Notes: generated by a model from the sequence alone, not told the origin. A DNA stretch of 64,000 nt from Burkholderia sp. MS389 (GCF_016899425.1 NZ_CP045994.1:372001-436000); one strand, 5' to 3'; shown: positions 19,726 through 29,925, counted from the first letter of the stretch. Made by a program: numbers and translations.

Positions 19726-20385
19726 TCATTGTGCTACAGGCTCGCTGTTTTCGTCGGCGACGGACGGCCGCAGCCAGCTCTCGATCAGTTCATGGGCCTC
19801 GTCGAGCCCCGTGCGCTTCAGCGCCGAGAACAGCTGGACCGTCAGCTTGCCCTTCACGCCCTGGTCGCGATACGCGTCGAGCCCCTTCTGCGTGTTGCGC
19901 AACGCGTTGATGCTTTCCTGGCGCGTCAATTTGTCGCACTTGGTCAGCAGCGTGTGGATCGGCTTGCCGGTCGGCGCGAACCATTCGATCATGCGCCGAT
20001 CGAGATCGGTCAGCGGACGGCGCGAATCCATCATCAGGATCAGGCCGCAGAGCTGCGAGCGCGTCGCGAGATAGGACGACAGCAGCATTTCCCAGTGCGC
20101 CTTCGCGGCGCCGGGCACTTCCGCATAGCCGTAGCCGGGCAGATCGACGAGGTTCGCGACGGGCTCGGCGGCCGGGCCGACGGAGAAGTAGTTGATATGC
20201 TGCGTGCGGCCGGGCGTCTTCGACGCGAAGGCCAGCCGCTTCTGGTTGCACAGCACGTTGATCGCCGTCGACTTGCCGGCATTCGAGCGGCCCGCGAACG
20301 CGATTTCCGGCTGGACCGTCGGCGGCAGGTCGCGCAGATGGTTGACGGTCGTGTAGAAGCGGGCTTGATGGAGCAGAAAGGCCAT
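19726..20385 (-). CDS. engB: Ribosome biogenesis GTP-binding protein EngB (YihA/YsxC)
   Basis: GTPase needed for late 50S assembly. 219 residues from ATG 20385 ([10 protein letters not shown]). The frame stays open to 20616, but the added sequence is intergenic in character and the family starts here. Motifs: Walker [10 protein letters not shown] (residues 32-40), G3 DLPGYG, G4 TKCD. No good Shine-Dalgarno is seen before the ATG. Divergent from the cytochrome c4 gene across 214 bases that hold a symmetric palindrome. Confidence 0.93.
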   Translation of the reverse strand: MAFLLHQARFYTTVNHLRDLPPTVQPEIAFAGRSNAGKSTAINVLCNQKRLAFASKTPGRTQHINYFSVGPAAEPVANLVDLPGYGYAEVPGAAKAHWEMLLSSYLATRSQLCGLILMMDSRRPLTDLDRRMIEWFAPTGKPIHTLLTKCDKLTRQESINALRNTQKGLDAYRDQGVKGKLTVQLFSALKRTGLDEAHELIESWLRPSVADENSEPVAQ

Positions 20386-20464
20386 GGGAACCGGAAGGAC
20401 GGGCGGCGCGAGCCGCGTGGTGGAGGCGGGGTAGCCCCGATAGGCGCGGGAGCTTTCAGCACGA

Positions 20465-20476
20465 TATTGTACAATA
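20465..20476. repeat. 12-bp palindrome with a -10-like core on both strands
   Basis: TATTGTACAATA is a perfect palindrome in the divergent engB/cytochrome c4 gap. Each strand reads TACAAT, so it could be a shared -10 element of a bidirectional promoter, or a regulator site. Confidence 0.45.
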
Positions 20477-20599
20477 CGGCGGTTTTGCCGAAGGCCACCG
20501 GGCGCCTGCCTCGCGCTTTTATGTGGCTTCTGCGGTAGACTGAACGCCGTCGTTTTTTGCAGAACCTCAAATTCCCACAAGACGAAACAGGGTGTGCGA

Positions 20600-21253
20600 A
20601 TGAATCGACTGTGCAAGTCTCTGATGGTGCTTCAGGTTGCAGCAGGGTTCGTAGGTTTCGTAGCGGAGGCAAACGCGGCAGATGCGGCCAAGCCGGATCT
20701 GGACCGCGGCAAGGCGATTGCCGGGCAGGTCTGCGCGTCGTGTCACGGCGCCGACGGCAACAGCGCGTCGGGCAGTTTCCCGAAGCTCGCCGGCCAGCAT
20801 CCCGAATATCTGGTCAAGCAGTTGAACGACTTCAAGACGCAGCCGGGCGCGAAGGGGCCGGTGCGTAACAACGCGGTGATGGTCGGATTCGCGAGCGCGT
20901 TGAGCGCGGACGACATGCGCAACGTCGCCGCGTACTACGGGTCGCAGACGACGAAGCTCGGTACCGCACGCAATGCGGCGACGGTGCCGATCGGCCAGAA
21001 GATCTATCGCGGCGGCATCGCGGAAAAGGGCGTTCCCGCCTGCGCGAGCTGCCACGGGCCGACGGGGCAGGGGATCCCGGTCCAGTACCCGCGTCTGTCG
21101 GGGCAATGGGCCGATTACACGGTCGCGCAGTTGACCGCGTTCCAGCAGGGTGCCGGCGCGCGCAACAACAACGAGGCGATGCATCAGATCGCGTCGCGGC
21201 TGTCGGATACCGAGATCAAGGCCGTCGCGGATTACATCGCGGGCCTGCGTTGA
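20600..21253 (+). CDS. Dihaem cytochrome c4
   Basis: Periplasmic, membrane-attached dihaem cytochrome c that carries electrons toward terminal oxidases. 217 residues from ATG 20600 (a GTG at 20594 is in frame). Signal peptide to about residue 26 (VAEANA). The two haem-binding CASCH motifs are at residues 45-49 and 148-152, each in a repeated c-type domain of about 90 residues, with candidate axial methionines after each. It lies just upstream of the haem-ligation genes resB and ccsB, which are needed to mature it. Confidence 0.93.
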   Translation: MNRLCKSLMVLQVAAGFVGFVAEANAADAAKPDLDRGKAIAGQVCASCHGADGNSASGSFPKLAGQHPEYLVKQLNDFKTQPGAKGPVRNNAVMVGFASALSADDMRNVAAYYGSQTTKLGTARNAATVPIGQKIYRGGIAEKGVPACASCHGPTGQGIPVQYPRLSGQWADYTVAQLTAFQQGAGARNNNEAMHQIASRLSDTEIKAVADYIAGLR

Positions 21254-21313
21254 GCGGTCAGCCGCGAATGGAATGACCGGGCGCCCGAAGGGCGGCCGGA
21301 GTCAGAACAAGAA

Positions 21314-21359
21314 AAGGGTGGGGCGCCGCGCCGTCGCGGTTGCCTCGCCCTTCTTTTTT
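21314..21359 (+). terminator. Intrinsic terminator after cytochrome c4
   Basis: AAGGGTGGGGC (21314-21324) pairs over 11 positions with GCCTCGCCCTT (21342-21352), then TTCTTTTTT. A second hairpin, GGGGAGC-TGC-GCTCCCC (21402-21418), sits further on in the resB leader. Confidence 0.75.
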
Positions 21360-21467
21360 GCCGGCACTCGCCGGGCCGGGATGGCGCGGCTGGCAGGCGA
21401 TGGGGAGCTGCGCTCCCCGAGCGAACATAGTGAGCGTGGGGGTGGTTTCCCCTTAGTCGGAGTTTGA

Positions 21468-23681
21468 ATGAGCGTTACCACGTCGGGGTTGCAGTCGAAG
21501 TCGGGTCAGGGTGCGTCGAAACGTGCGGTCGAGTTGCTGAGCTCGATGCGTTTCGCGATCGCGCTGCTGGTGGTGCTGTCGATCGCGAGCATCATCGGCA
21601 CGGTCCTGACCCAGGACGATCCGTATCCGAACTACGTGAACCAGTTCGGGCCGTTCTGGGCGGACATCTTCCGTTCGCTCGGCCTGTACAACGTGTACAG
21701 CGCGTGGTGGTTCATGCTGATCCTGATCTTCCTCGTCACGTCGATCTCGCTGTGCGTGATCCGCAACGCGCCGAAGATGCTCGCCGATGCGAAGAGCTGG
21801 AAGGACAAGGTCCGCGAAGGCAGCCTGCGCGCCTTCCACCACAAGGCCGAATACACGGCGTCCGGCACGCGCGCGAGCGTCGCGGCGACGCTCGCCGCCT
21901 TCGTCACGAAGGCTGGCTACAAGCACGTCGTGCGTGAAACCGACGGCGCGACGCTGATCTCCGCGAAGCGCGGCGCGATGACCAAGTGGGGCTATATCTC
22001 CGCGCACCTCGCGATCGTCGTGATCTGTATCGGCGGCCTGCTCGACAGCAACCTGCCGATCAAATTCCAGATGCTGATGTTCGGCAAGAGCCCGGTCAAC
22101 ACGAGCGCGACGATCAGCGATATCTCGCCCGACCATCGGCTGTCCGCGTCGAACCCGACCTTCCGCGGCTACGCGTGGGTGCCGGAGGGCCAGTTCGTGT
22201 CGACCGCGATCCTGAACCAGCCGAGCGGCTCGCTGATTCAGGATCTGCCGTTCTCGATCCAGCTCGACAAATTCATCGTCGATTACTACACGACCGGCAT
22301 GCCGAAGCTGTTCGCGAGCGACATCGTCGTGATCGATCGCGAGACCGGCCGGAAGATCCCGGCGCGGGTGGAGGTCAACAAGCCGTTCACGTACAAGGGC
22401 GTGTCGATCTATCAGTCGAGCTTCCAGGACGGCGGCTCGCAGATGCAGATGACGGCCTATCCGATGACGGGCAGCCACGCGGCGACCGTCCCCGTGAAGG
22501 GCACGATCGGCAGCTCGGCGCCGCTGCAGGTCCCGGGCGCCGACGGCGACACGATCGAATTCTCCGATTTCCGCGCGATCAACGTCGAGAACATGGCCGA
22601 CGCGAAAGGCAAGCCGGACGTGCGCGGCGTCGCGACCACCAGCTCGCTGAAGGAAGTGTTCGACGAGCGGCTCGGCTCGGGCGCGAAGACGTCGAAGCCG
22701 ACGCAGCTCCACAACATCGGGCCGTCGGTGCAGTACAAGATTCGCGGCAAGGACGGCCAGGCGCGCGAATTCAACAACTACATGCTACCCGTCGACATGA
22801 ACGGCGAGCGCGTGTTCCTCGCCGGCGTGCGCGCGAGTCCGAACGATCCGTTCCGCTACATGCGGATTCCGGCCGACAGCCAGGATTCGATCGGCGAATG
22901 GATGCGCCTGCGCGCCGCGCTCGAGGATCCGGCCGTGCGCACCGAGGCCGCCGCGCGCTTCGCGCAGCGCTCGCTGCCGGGCGACGCGTCGCTGCGCGGC
23001 CGCCTGCAGGACAGTGCGTCGAAGGTGCTGACCCTTTTCGCGGCGAGCGACGACAGCGTCGGCCGCGGCGCGGACGGCCAGCCGATCGGCGGCTTCCAGG
23101 CGGTGGCGACGTTCATCGACCGCTCGGTGCCGAAGGGCGAGCAGGAGAAGGCCGCGAGCCTGCTGTTGCGGATGCTCGAGGGCTCGATGTGGGAGGTGTG
23201 GCAGATCGCGCGCGAGCATGCGGGCGAGCCGGCCGCGCAACAAGGCGCCGACACGATCCGCTTCGTGCAGAACGCGATCAATGCGCTATCCGACAGCTTC
23301 CTGTATGGATCGCCGGTCTATTTGCAGCTTGACTCCTTCAAGCAGGTGCAAGCTTCGGTATTTCAGCTGACGCGCGCGCCCGGCAAGAATCTGGTGTATC
23401 TTGGCAGCCTGCTGCTGGTCGCCGGCATCTTCTCGATGTTCTACGTGCGCGAGCGGCGGCTCTGGTTCTGGCTGAAGGACGCCGGTTCGGGCGTCGAGGT
23501 GGTGATGGCCATGTCCACGGCCCGCAAGACCTTCGATTTCGAGAAAGAATTCGTGCAGACGCGCGACGCGGCCGGCGCCGCCTTGCACGCCGCACCTCGC
23601 GACGCCGCACCCGCCGGTGCGGCTTCGACGGCCCGCGCGCCTGCCGGCGGCGGTTCCGATTCCGAGAATTCCACCCGGTAA
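21468..23681 (+). CDS. resB: Cytochrome c biogenesis protein ResB (Ccs1)
   Basis: ResB forms with CcsB/ResC the System II synthase that exports haem and attaches it to apocytochromes c. 737 residues. Membrane segments lie near residues 25-45, 80-100 and 165-190 and again near residue 640. Between the last two is the large periplasmic domain. Typical segments are SSMRFAIALLVVLSIASIIG and KWGYISAHLAIVVICIGGL. The C-terminal 70 residues are an Ala/Pro-rich tail. The ATG follows CGGAGTTTGA. ccsB begins four bases after the stop. Confidence 0.93.
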   Translation: MSVTTSGLQSKSGQGASKRAVELLSSMRFAIALLVVLSIASIIGTVLTQDDPYPNYVNQFGPFWADIFRSLGLYNVYSAWWFMLILIFLVTSISLCVIRNAPKMLADAKSWKDKVREGSLRAFHHKAEYTASGTRASVAATLAAFVTKAGYKHVVRETDGATLISAKRGAMTKWGYISAHLAIVVICIGGLLDSNLPIKFQMLMFGKSPVNTSATISDISPDHRLSASNPTFRGYAWVPEGQFVSTAILNQPSGSLIQDLPFSIQLDKFIVDYYTTGMPKLFASDIVVIDRETGRKIPARVEVNKPFTYKGVSIYQSSFQDGGSQMQMTAYPMTGSHAATVPVKGTIGSSAPLQVPGADGDTIEFSDFRAINVENMADAKGKPDVRGVATTSSLKEVFDERLGSGAKTSKPTQLHNIGPSVQYKIRGKDGQAREFNNYMLPVDMNGERVFLAGVRASPNDPFRYMRIPADSQDSIGEWMRLRAALEDPAVRTEAAARFAQRSLPGDASLRGRLQDSASKVLTLFAASDDSVGRGADGQPIGGFQAVATFIDRSVPKGEQEKAASLLLRMLEGSMWEVWQIAREHAGEPAAQQGADTIRFVQNAINALSDSFLYGSPVYLQLDSFKQVQASVFQLTRAPGKNLVYLGSLLLVAGIFSMFYVRERRLWFWLKDAGSGVEVVMAMSTARKTFDFEKEFVQTRDAAGAALHAAPRDAAPAGAASTARAPAGGGSDSENSTR

Positions 23682-23685
23682 CATC

Positions 23686-24864
23686 ATGGATCTCACGCAA
23701 GTTTCCTCTTCCCGTACGGCGCCGGCAGCGTCGCCGCTGTTCGACGACCGTCCGTTCCTCGCGCGCCTGTCGCTGTTCGACTGGCTGTTCGCGCTGGCGC
23801 TGGTGGCGGGCGCGGGCTATGCGCTCGTGCACTACAACGCGCACATGGATTACTACGACAAGGCGGTGATGATCGGCACCGTGCCGGCGCTTGTCGCGCT
23901 CGGCTGGCGCTGGAAGCCCGCGCGGCTGATGATGGCGTCGATCGCCGTGCTGTCGCTGCTGTCGATCCAGATCTACCAGGGCGATCTCGCGCGCGCCGAT
24001 TCGGCGTTCTTCCTCAAGTACTTCCTGTCGAGCCAGTCGGCGATCCTGTGGATGAGCGCGCTGTTCGTGCTCGCGACGATCTTCTACTGGATCGGCCTGC
24101 TCGCGCGCTCCGAAACGGGCGCCGCGATCGGCCAGAAGCTCACGTGGGTCGCCGTGCTGATGGGCTTCACCGGGCTGATGGTGCGCTGGTACGAGTCCTA
24201 CCTGATCGGTGCGGACGTCGGGCATATCCCCGTGTCGAACCTGTATGAAGTGTTCGTCCTGTTCAGCCTGATCACCGCGCTGCTTTATCTGTATTACGAA
24301 GGCCACTACGGCACGCGTTCGCTCGGCGCGTTCGTGCTGCTGGTCATCAGCGCGGCGGTCGGCTTCCTGATGTGGTACTCGGTCGCGCGCGATGCGCAGC
24401 AGATTCAGCCGCTCGTGCCGGCGCTGCAAAGCTGGTGGATGAAGATCCACGTGCCGGCGAACTTCATCGGCTACGGCAGCTTCGCGCTGTCGGCGATGGT
24501 GTCGGTCGCGTATCTGATGAAGGAGCGCGGGATCCTCGCGGATCGCCTGCCGACGCTGGAAGTGCTCGACGACGTGATGTACAAGTCGATCGCGGTTGGT
24601 TTCGCGTTCTTCACGATCGCGACGATCCTCGGCGCGCTGTGGGCGGCCGAAGCGTGGGGCGGCTACTGGAGCTGGGATCCGAAGGAAACCTGGGCGCTGA
24701 TCGTGTGGCTGAACTACGCGGCGTGGCTGCACATGCGGCTGATGAAGGGCCTGCGCGGCGCGGTGGCCGCGTGGTGGGCGCTCACCGGCCTGCTGGTCAC
24801 GACGTTCGCGTTCCTCGGCGTCAACATGTTCCTGTCCGGGCTGCACAGCTACGGCAAACTGTAA
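23686..24864 (+). CDS. ccsB: Cytochrome c biogenesis protein CcsB/ResC (CcsA family)
   Basis: Partner of ResB and the haem-handling subunit of System II. 392 residues from ATG 23686 (MDLTQVSSS); the upstream extension to 23617 overlaps resB and is not family sequence. About eight membrane segments are seen. The haem-binding WWD-type signature WGGYWSWDPKETWALIVW is near residue 323. Conserved histidines are found in KIHVPANFIGYG and AWLHMRLMKG. Named CcsA or CcsB depending on the source. Confidence 0.92.
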   Translation: MDLTQVSSSRTAPAASPLFDDRPFLARLSLFDWLFALALVAGAGYALVHYNAHMDYYDKAVMIGTVPALVALGWRWKPARLMMASIAVLSLLSIQIYQGDLARADSAFFLKYFLSSQSAILWMSALFVLATIFYWIGLLARSETGAAIGQKLTWVAVLMGFTGLMVRWYESYLIGADVGHIPVSNLYEVFVLFSLITALLYLYYEGHYGTRSLGAFVLLVISAAVGFLMWYSVARDAQQIQPLVPALQSWWMKIHVPANFIGYGSFALSAMVSVAYLMKERGILADRLPTLEVLDDVMYKSIAVGFAFFTIATILGALWAAEAWGGYWSWDPKETWALIVWLNYAAWLHMRLMKGLRGAVAAWWALTGLLVTTFAFLGVNMFLSGLHSYGKL

Positions 24865-24890
24865 GATTTCCGACGCTCGTCCGACTATCG

Positions 24891-24927
24891 AACCGCCGGT
24901 GCACTGCGTGCCCGGCGGTTTTCTTTT
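24891..24927 (+). terminator. Intrinsic terminator of resB-ccsB
   Basis: AACCGCCGG (24891-24899) and CCGGCGGTT (24912-24920), with inner GCAC/GTGC, followed by TTTTCTTTT. Confidence 0.85.
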
Positions 24928-24990
24928 GTAACGCGGCGGGCGAACCGGGCGTCGAACGGCGCGTGACGGGCCGGGTCGAACGCTGATGAA

Positions 24991-25009
24991 GCATGCGCGC
25001 CGCGCATGC
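24991..25009 (+). repeat. GC-rich inverted repeat just before the msrP ribosome site
   Basis: GCATGCGCG and CGCGCATGC are exact 9-base inverted repeats, one base apart, ending two bases before GGAGG (25011-25015) of msrP. A hairpin here could limit ribosome access. Confidence 0.4.
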
Positions 25010-25024
25010 GGGAGGAACTGCACG

Positions 25025-26020
25025 ATGTGGATCAAACGCCCTTTGCGTAACGTACTGACCGGCGCGGACATCGCGCCGAGCGAGATCACCCCGCGCGCGG
25101 TGTTCGAGAACCGGCGGCGCGTATTGCAGGCGGCCGGCCTCGCGGCCGCGGGCGGCCTGTTTGGCGCCAGCGGCGCGGCGCTCGCCGCGTATGCGTCGCC
25201 CGATCCGCGCGCGGCGAAGCTCGCGGCAAAAACGAACCCGAAGTTCGTCGCCATCGACAAGGTGACGCCGTTCAAGGACATCACGTCCTACAACAACTTC
25301 TACGAATTCGGCACCGACAAGAGCGACCCGGCGCAGAACGCCGGCACGCTGCGGCCGCGCCCGTGGCGCGTGAGCGTCGAAGGCGAGGTGCAGCACCCGA
25401 AAGTGTTCGATCTCGACGAGTTGCTGAAGCTCGCGCCGCTCGAGGAGCGCGTGTACCGGCTGCGCTGCGTCGAGGGCTGGTCGATGGTGATCCCGTGGAT
25501 CGGCGTGCCGCTGTCCGAGCTGATCAAGCGCGTGCAGCCGACCGGCAACGCGAAATACGTGCAGTTCGTCACGCTGGCCGATCCGTCGCAAATGCCCGGC
25601 CTGTCGACGCCCGTGCTCGACTGGCCGTATTCGGAAGGGCTGCGCATGGACGAGGCGATGAATCCGCTGACGCTGCTGACGATGGGCGTCTACGGCCAGG
25701 TACTGCCGAACCAGAATGGCGCGCCGGTGCGGATCGTCGTGCCGTGGAAGTACGGCTTCAAGAGCGCGAAGTCGCTCGTGAAGATCCGCTTCGTCGACAA
25801 GCAGCCGAAGACGAGCTGGAACACGTACGCCGCGAACGAGTACGGCTTTTATTCGAACGTGAACCCCAACGTCGATCATCCGCGCTGGAGCCAGGCGACC
25901 GAGCGGCGCATCGGCGAGGACGGCTTTTTCACGCCGAAGCGCAAGACACTGATGTTCAACGGCTACGGCGATCTGGTCGCCTCGATGTATCAGGGCATGG
26001 ACCTGAAGAAGAATTTCTGA
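25025..26020 (+). CDS. msrP: Periplasmic methionine sulfoxide reductase, catalytic subunit MsrP (YedY)
   Basis: Molybdopterin enzyme that reduces methionine sulfoxide in periplasmic proteins, fed with electrons by MsrQ. 331 residues from ATG 25025 with GGAGG ten bases upstream; the longer frame from 24986 lacks a site. A Tat signal is seen in [18 protein letters not shown] (residues 29-46). The molybdenum-ligand cysteine is in [10 protein letters not shown] (about residue 148). msrQ follows after 20 bases. Confidence 0.93.
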   Translation: MWIKRPLRNVLTGADIAPSEITPRAVFENRRRVLQAAGLAAAGGLFGASGAALAAYASPDPRAAKLAAKTNPKFVAIDKVTPFKDITSYNNFYEFGTDKSDPAQNAGTLRPRPWRVSVEGEVQHPKVFDLDELLKLAPLEERVYRLRCVEGWSMVIPWIGVPLSELIKRVQPTGNAKYVQFVTLADPSQMPGLSTPVLDWPYSEGLRMDEAMNPLTLLTMGVYGQVLPNQNGAPVRIVVPWKYGFKSAKSLVKIRFVDKQPKTSWNTYAANEYGFYSNVNPNVDHPRWSQATERRIGEDGFFTPKRKTLMFNGYGDLVASMYQGMDLKKNF

Positions 26021-26040
26021 GCACGACGGTGAGAAACGAC

Positions 26041-26727
26041 ATGCGTCCTTCGACGCTCACTTCCGAGCGCGCCGCGGGTGTCCGGTCGGCCGCACGCACC
26101 GCGCGGACCGGTGCGATCCGTCCCGCCGCGCCGCGCTGGCTCGCACCGGCCAAGGTGCTGGCGTTCGCGGCCGGCCTGTATCCGCTCGCGCGCGTCGTGC
26201 TGTTCGGGCTGACGGACCGGCTGGGCGCGAACCCGATCGAATTCATCACGCGCTCGACCGGCTTGTGGACGCTCGTCCTGTTGTGCATCACGCTTGCCGT
26301 CACGCCGCTCAGGCGCATCACGGGCTTCGCGTCGCTGCTGCGCTTTCGCCGGATGATCGGGCTGTTCGCGTTCTTTTACGCGACGCTGCATTTCACGACC
26401 TACCTGTGGTTCGACAAGTGGTTCGACGTCGTCGCGATCCTGAAGGACGTCGGCAAGCGCCCGTTCATCACCGTCGGCTTCGCGGCGTTCGTGCTGCTGA
26501 TTCCGCTCGCCGCGACGTCGCCGCGCGCGATGGTGCGCCGGCTGGGGCGCCACTGGGCGACGCTGCACAGCGCGATCTATGCGATCGCGCTGTTCGGCGT
26601 GCTGCACTTCTGGTGGATGCGGGCCGGCAAGCACGATCTCGCGCAGCCGAAGCTCTACGCGGCGATCGTCGCCGCGCTGCTCGGCTGGCGGGTGGTTGCG
26701 TGGGGCTGGCGGCGCGTGCGTGCGTGA
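26041..26727 (+). CDS. msrQ: Haem-binding membrane subunit MsrQ (YedZ)
   Basis: Inner-membrane b-type cytochrome that passes quinone-derived electrons to MsrP. 228 residues from ATG 26041, with about six membrane segments in a ferric-reductase-like fold. Histidines of the usual haem-ligand positions are seen in FYATLHFTTYLWF and LHSAIYAIALFGVLHFWW. The N-terminal 30 residues are Ala/Arg-rich and variable. The longer open frame upstream overlaps msrP and is discarded. Confidence 0.9.
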   Translation: MRPSTLTSERAAGVRSAARTARTGAIRPAAPRWLAPAKVLAFAAGLYPLARVVLFGLTDRLGANPIEFITRSTGLWTLVLLCITLAVTPLRRITGFASLLRFRRMIGLFAFFYATLHFTTYLWFDKWFDVVAILKDVGKRPFITVGFAAFVLLIPLAATSPRAMVRRLGRHWATLHSAIYAIALFGVLHFWWMRAGKHDLAQPKLYAAIVAALLGWRVVAWGWRRVRA

Positions 26728-26738
26728 CGCGGCGGCCC

Positions 26739-26774
26739 GAAAAAACAAAAGGCGATGACCGGGGAGTCATCGCC
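26739..26774 (-). terminator. Terminator of lptM
   Basis: GGCGATGAC (26751-26759) and GTCATCGCC (26766-26774) form the stem. The A-rich tract at 26739-26750 becomes a T-tract only on the minus strand, so it serves lptM. Confidence 0.75.
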
Positions 26775-26808
26775 TCGTTGCGCGCGCCGCGCGGGCGGCA
26801 TCGCGTCG

Positions 26809-27087
26809 TTACTTCGTGGCTGCCGGGCCCGATGCCGGGGCGGGCATGGTCGATGCGGTGCTCGACAGTTCGGGCGACAGCGTGAGCGGCGAGCCGGACG
26901 TGTCGGGCGTCTCGTCGGACGACGCGTTTTCGTCGGTCGGTTTCACGTCCGACGGCGGCGTGTTCTGCTGCTGGATCGGCTTGGGCATCGGGGGTACGGT
27001 GGGCAGATAGAGCGCGCCGCTTTGACCGCAGCCGGCAAGAATCGCCAAAGCCGCTACAATCGCGCTCATCCGGAAAACGACTCGCAT
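26809..27087 (-). CDS. lptM: LptM (YifL)-like small lipoprotein
   Basis: Small outer-membrane lipoprotein; in E. coli LptM helps LptD mature. 92 residues from ATG 27087 (MRVVFRMSAIV). Signal peptide ends in the lipobox LAGC (Cys about residue 20), then the family motif GCGQSGALYLP. The rest is low-complexity Pro/Ser/Thr. Divergent from cyaY across 36 bases, the same pairing as cyaY-yifL in E. coli. No gene follows it before its terminator. The upstream open frame that overlaps cyaY is a shadow. Confidence 0.8.
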   Translation of the reverse strand: MRVVFRMSAIVAALAILAGCGQSGALYLPTVPPMPKPIQQQNTPPSDVKPTDENASSDETPDTSGSPLTLSPELSSTASTMPAPASGPAATK

Positions 27088-27108
27088 GATCGTCCCTGAA
27101 CAATTTAA

Positions 27109-27450
<342 letters not shown>

Positions 27451-27486
27451 CGGCCGGGGCAGCGGGTCCCGAATGTCGTGCCCAAA

Positions 27487-27514
27487 GAAAAAGCGCCCCG
27501 CGGGGCGCTTTTTT
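27487..27514. terminator. Bidirectional terminator between cyaY and ponA
   Basis: AAGCGCCCCG-CGGGGCGCTT (27491-27510) is a perfect palindrome flanked by A-rich and TTTTTT tracts. Confidence 0.85.
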
Positions 27515-27531
27515 CATGGTCGGGCCGCGGG

Positions 27532-29925
27532 TCAGTGGCCCTGGAACAGGTTCATGATGTCCTGCTTTTCCTGTTCGTCGACGTGCGGCACGGCCTCGTC
27601 GACGTTCTGCGCGGCCGGCGCCTGCGGCACGCCGACCGTCGACACGAAGCCGTGCCCCGGCGTGAACTCGGTGAAATACAGCTCGCCGCCGAGCGACTCG
27701 ACGCCGTCCGGCACCGTCGGCTTGAATTCCGGCACGCCCTTCAGCGCCGCACCCATGTAGTCGATCCAGACCGGCAGCGACAGGCCGCCGCCGGTTTCGC
27801 GATCGCCGAGGCTGCGCGGATTGTCGTAGCCGATCCACGCGATCGCGGCGAGCGTGTGCTGGTAGCCGGCGAACCAGGCGTCGTGCGAGTCGTTCGTCGT
27901 GCCGGTCTTGCCCGCGAGGTCGGCGCGCTTCAGCACGTTGGTCCGCGCGCCCGTGCCGCGCTGCGCGACGCTCTGCAGCAGGCTGTTCATCACGTACGCG
28001 TTGCGCGCGTCGATCGCGCGCGGCGCGTTCTGCTCGGCGACGAGCGGCTGCGCGCGCGCGACGATCGCGCCGTTCGGATCGGTGACCTCGGCGATCAGGT
28101 ACGGATTGACGCGGTAGCCGCCGTTCGCGAAGACCGAGTACGCGCCTGCCATTTGCAGCGGCGTGACCTGGCCGGCGCCGAGCGCCATCGGCAGGTAGGC
28201 CGGATGGCGCTCGGCGTCGAAGCCGAAGCGCGTGATGTATTGCTGCGCGTATTTCGTGCCGATGTGGTTCAGGATCCGGATCGACACGAGGTTGCGCGAG
28301 CGCTGCAGCGCGGTGCGCATCGACATCGGGCCCTCGAAGCCGCCGCCGTAGTTCTTCGGCTCCCACGGCTGGCCGCCCGTTTCCGCGGCGCTAAAATACA
28401 GCGGGCCGTCGTTGATCACGGTCGCCGGCCCGAGGCCCTTGTCGAGCGACGCCGAGTAGATGAACGGCTTGAACGACGAACCCGGTTGCCGCCATGCCTG
28501 CGTGACGTGGTTGAACTTGTTCTTGTTGTAGTCGAAGCCGCCGACGAGCGAGCGGATCGCGCCGTCCTGCGGGACGATCGACAGGAACGCACCCTCGACC
28601 TGCGGCAACTGCGTGATCGACCACTTGCCGGCGTCGTTCTTCACCACGCGGACGATCGCGCCCGGGCGGATCCGGCGGTTCGGCTGCGCGTTGGCCGACA
28701 GCGCGCCTGACGCGAAGCGCAGGTTGTCGCCGTCGATCGTCGCGGTACTGCCGTCGATGAACGCCACCGTGATCTGGCGCGGGCTCGCGGCCGTCACGAC
28801 CGCGGCGATCAGCTCGCCGTTGTCGGGATGCTCGAGCAGCGCGTCGTCGATCGCCTGTTCGCGGTCGTCGGCACCGGCCGGCAGCTCGATGAAGCCTTCC
28901 GGCCCGCGATAGCCGTGACGGCGCTCGTAATCCATGATGCCCTTGCGCAGCGCGGTGTACGCGACCTGCTGATCCGCGGAATCGATCGTCGTGACGACGT
29001 TGAAGCCGCGCGTGTAGGTTTCCTCACGGTACTGCGCGTACATCATCTGTCTGACCATTTCGGCGACGTACTCCGCGTGCACGCTGAAATCGCGGCCCGG
29101 ACCCTTGACGACGAGCGGCTGCGCGGACGCTTCGTCGTACTGTTCGCGCGTGATGAAGTTCAGCTCGAGCATCCGTTGCAGGATATATTCCTGGCGTACC
29201 TTCGCGCGCTTCGGGTTGACGACCGGGTTGTACGCGGACGGCGCCTTCGGCAGCCCCGCGAGCATCGCGGCTTCCGCGAGCGTGATGTCCTTCAGGTCCT
29301 TGCCGAAATAGACCCGTGCGGCGCTCGCGAAGCCGTACGCGCGCTGGCCGAGATAGATCTGATTCATGTAGACCTCGAGAATCTGATCCTTCGTCAGCGC
29401 GCGCTCGATCCGGTACGCGAGCAGCATCTCGTAGATCTTGCGCGTGTAGGTCTTCTCGCTCGACAGGAAGAAGTTGCGTGCGACCTGCATCGTGATCGTG
29501 CTCGCGCCCTGCGACGCGTGGCCGTTCGTCAGCGCGACGAAGCCGGCGCGGATGATGCCGGTGAGGTCGACGCCGCCGTGATCGTAGAAGCGCGCATCCT
29601 CGATCGCGAGGATCGCCTTCTTCAGCGAGTCGGGCACGTCCTTGAAATGGACGACGTCGCGGCGCTCCTCGCCGAATTCGCCGATCAGCACGTGATCGGA
29701 CGTGTAGATGCGCAGCGGCACCTTCGGGCGATAGTCGGTCAGCGCATCGAGCGACGGCATGTTCGGCCAGGCCACGACGAGCGCGTAGCCGAGCACGAGG
29801 CCGCCGGCCACGACGAGGGCCACGCACATCGCGGCGAAGCCGAGCAGGACTTTTTGCCACCAGGGCCGCTTCTTCGGCTCCGGGGCGGGAGGCGGGGACG
29901 TAGGAGTCGTGGATTGCATAGGCAT
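27532..29925 (-). CDS. mrcA: Penicillin-binding protein 1A (bifunctional transglycosylase/transpeptidase)
   Basis: Class A PBP that polymerises and cross-links peptidoglycan. 797 residues. A proline-rich cytoplasmic start is followed by one membrane segment (about residues 25-52). The GT51 domain has IEDARFYDHGG (from residue 108) and QGASTITMQVARNFF. The transpeptidase has the active-site serine in PGSSFKPF (about residue 480), an SRN motif and KTGT (about residue 671). A second ATG two codons on could be the true start. Divergent from pilM; the ponA/pilM neighbourhood is widely conserved in proteobacteria. Confidence 0.95.
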   Translation of the reverse strand: MPMQSTTPTSPPPAPEPKKRPWWQKVLLGFAAMCVALVVAGGLVLGYALVVAWPNMPSLDALTDYRPKVPLRIYTSDHVLIGEFGEERRDVVHFKDVPDSLKKAILAIEDARFYDHGGVDLTGIIRAGFVALTNGHASQGASTITMQVARNFFLSSEKTYTRKIYEMLLAYRIERALTKDQILEVYMNQIYLGQRAYGFASAARVYFGKDLKDITLAEAAMLAGLPKAPSAYNPVVNPKRAKVRQEYILQRMLELNFITREQYDEASAQPLVVKGPGRDFSVHAEYVAEMVRQMMYAQYREETYTRGFNVVTTIDSADQQVAYTALRKGIMDYERRHGYRGPEGFIELPAGADDREQAIDDALLEHPDNGELIAAVVTAASPRQITVAFIDGSTATIDGDNLRFASGALSANAQPNRRIRPGAIVRVVKNDAGKWSITQLPQVEGAFLSIVPQDGAIRSLVGGFDYNKNKFNHVTQAWRQPGSSFKPFIYSASLDKGLGPATVINDGPLYFSAAETGGQPWEPKNYGGGFEGPMSMRTALQRSRNLVSIRILNHIGTKYAQQYITRFGFDAERHPAYLPMALGAGQVTPLQMAGAYSVFANGGYRVNPYLIAEVTDPNGAIVARAQPLVAEQNAPRAIDARNAYVMNSLLQSVAQRGTGARTNVLKRADLAGKTGTTNDSHDAWFAGYQHTLAAIAWIGYDNPRSLGDRETGGGLSLPVWIDYMGAALKGVPEFKPTVPDGVESLGGELYFTEFTPGHGFVSTVGVPQAPAAQNVDEAVPHVDEQEKQDIMNLFQGH

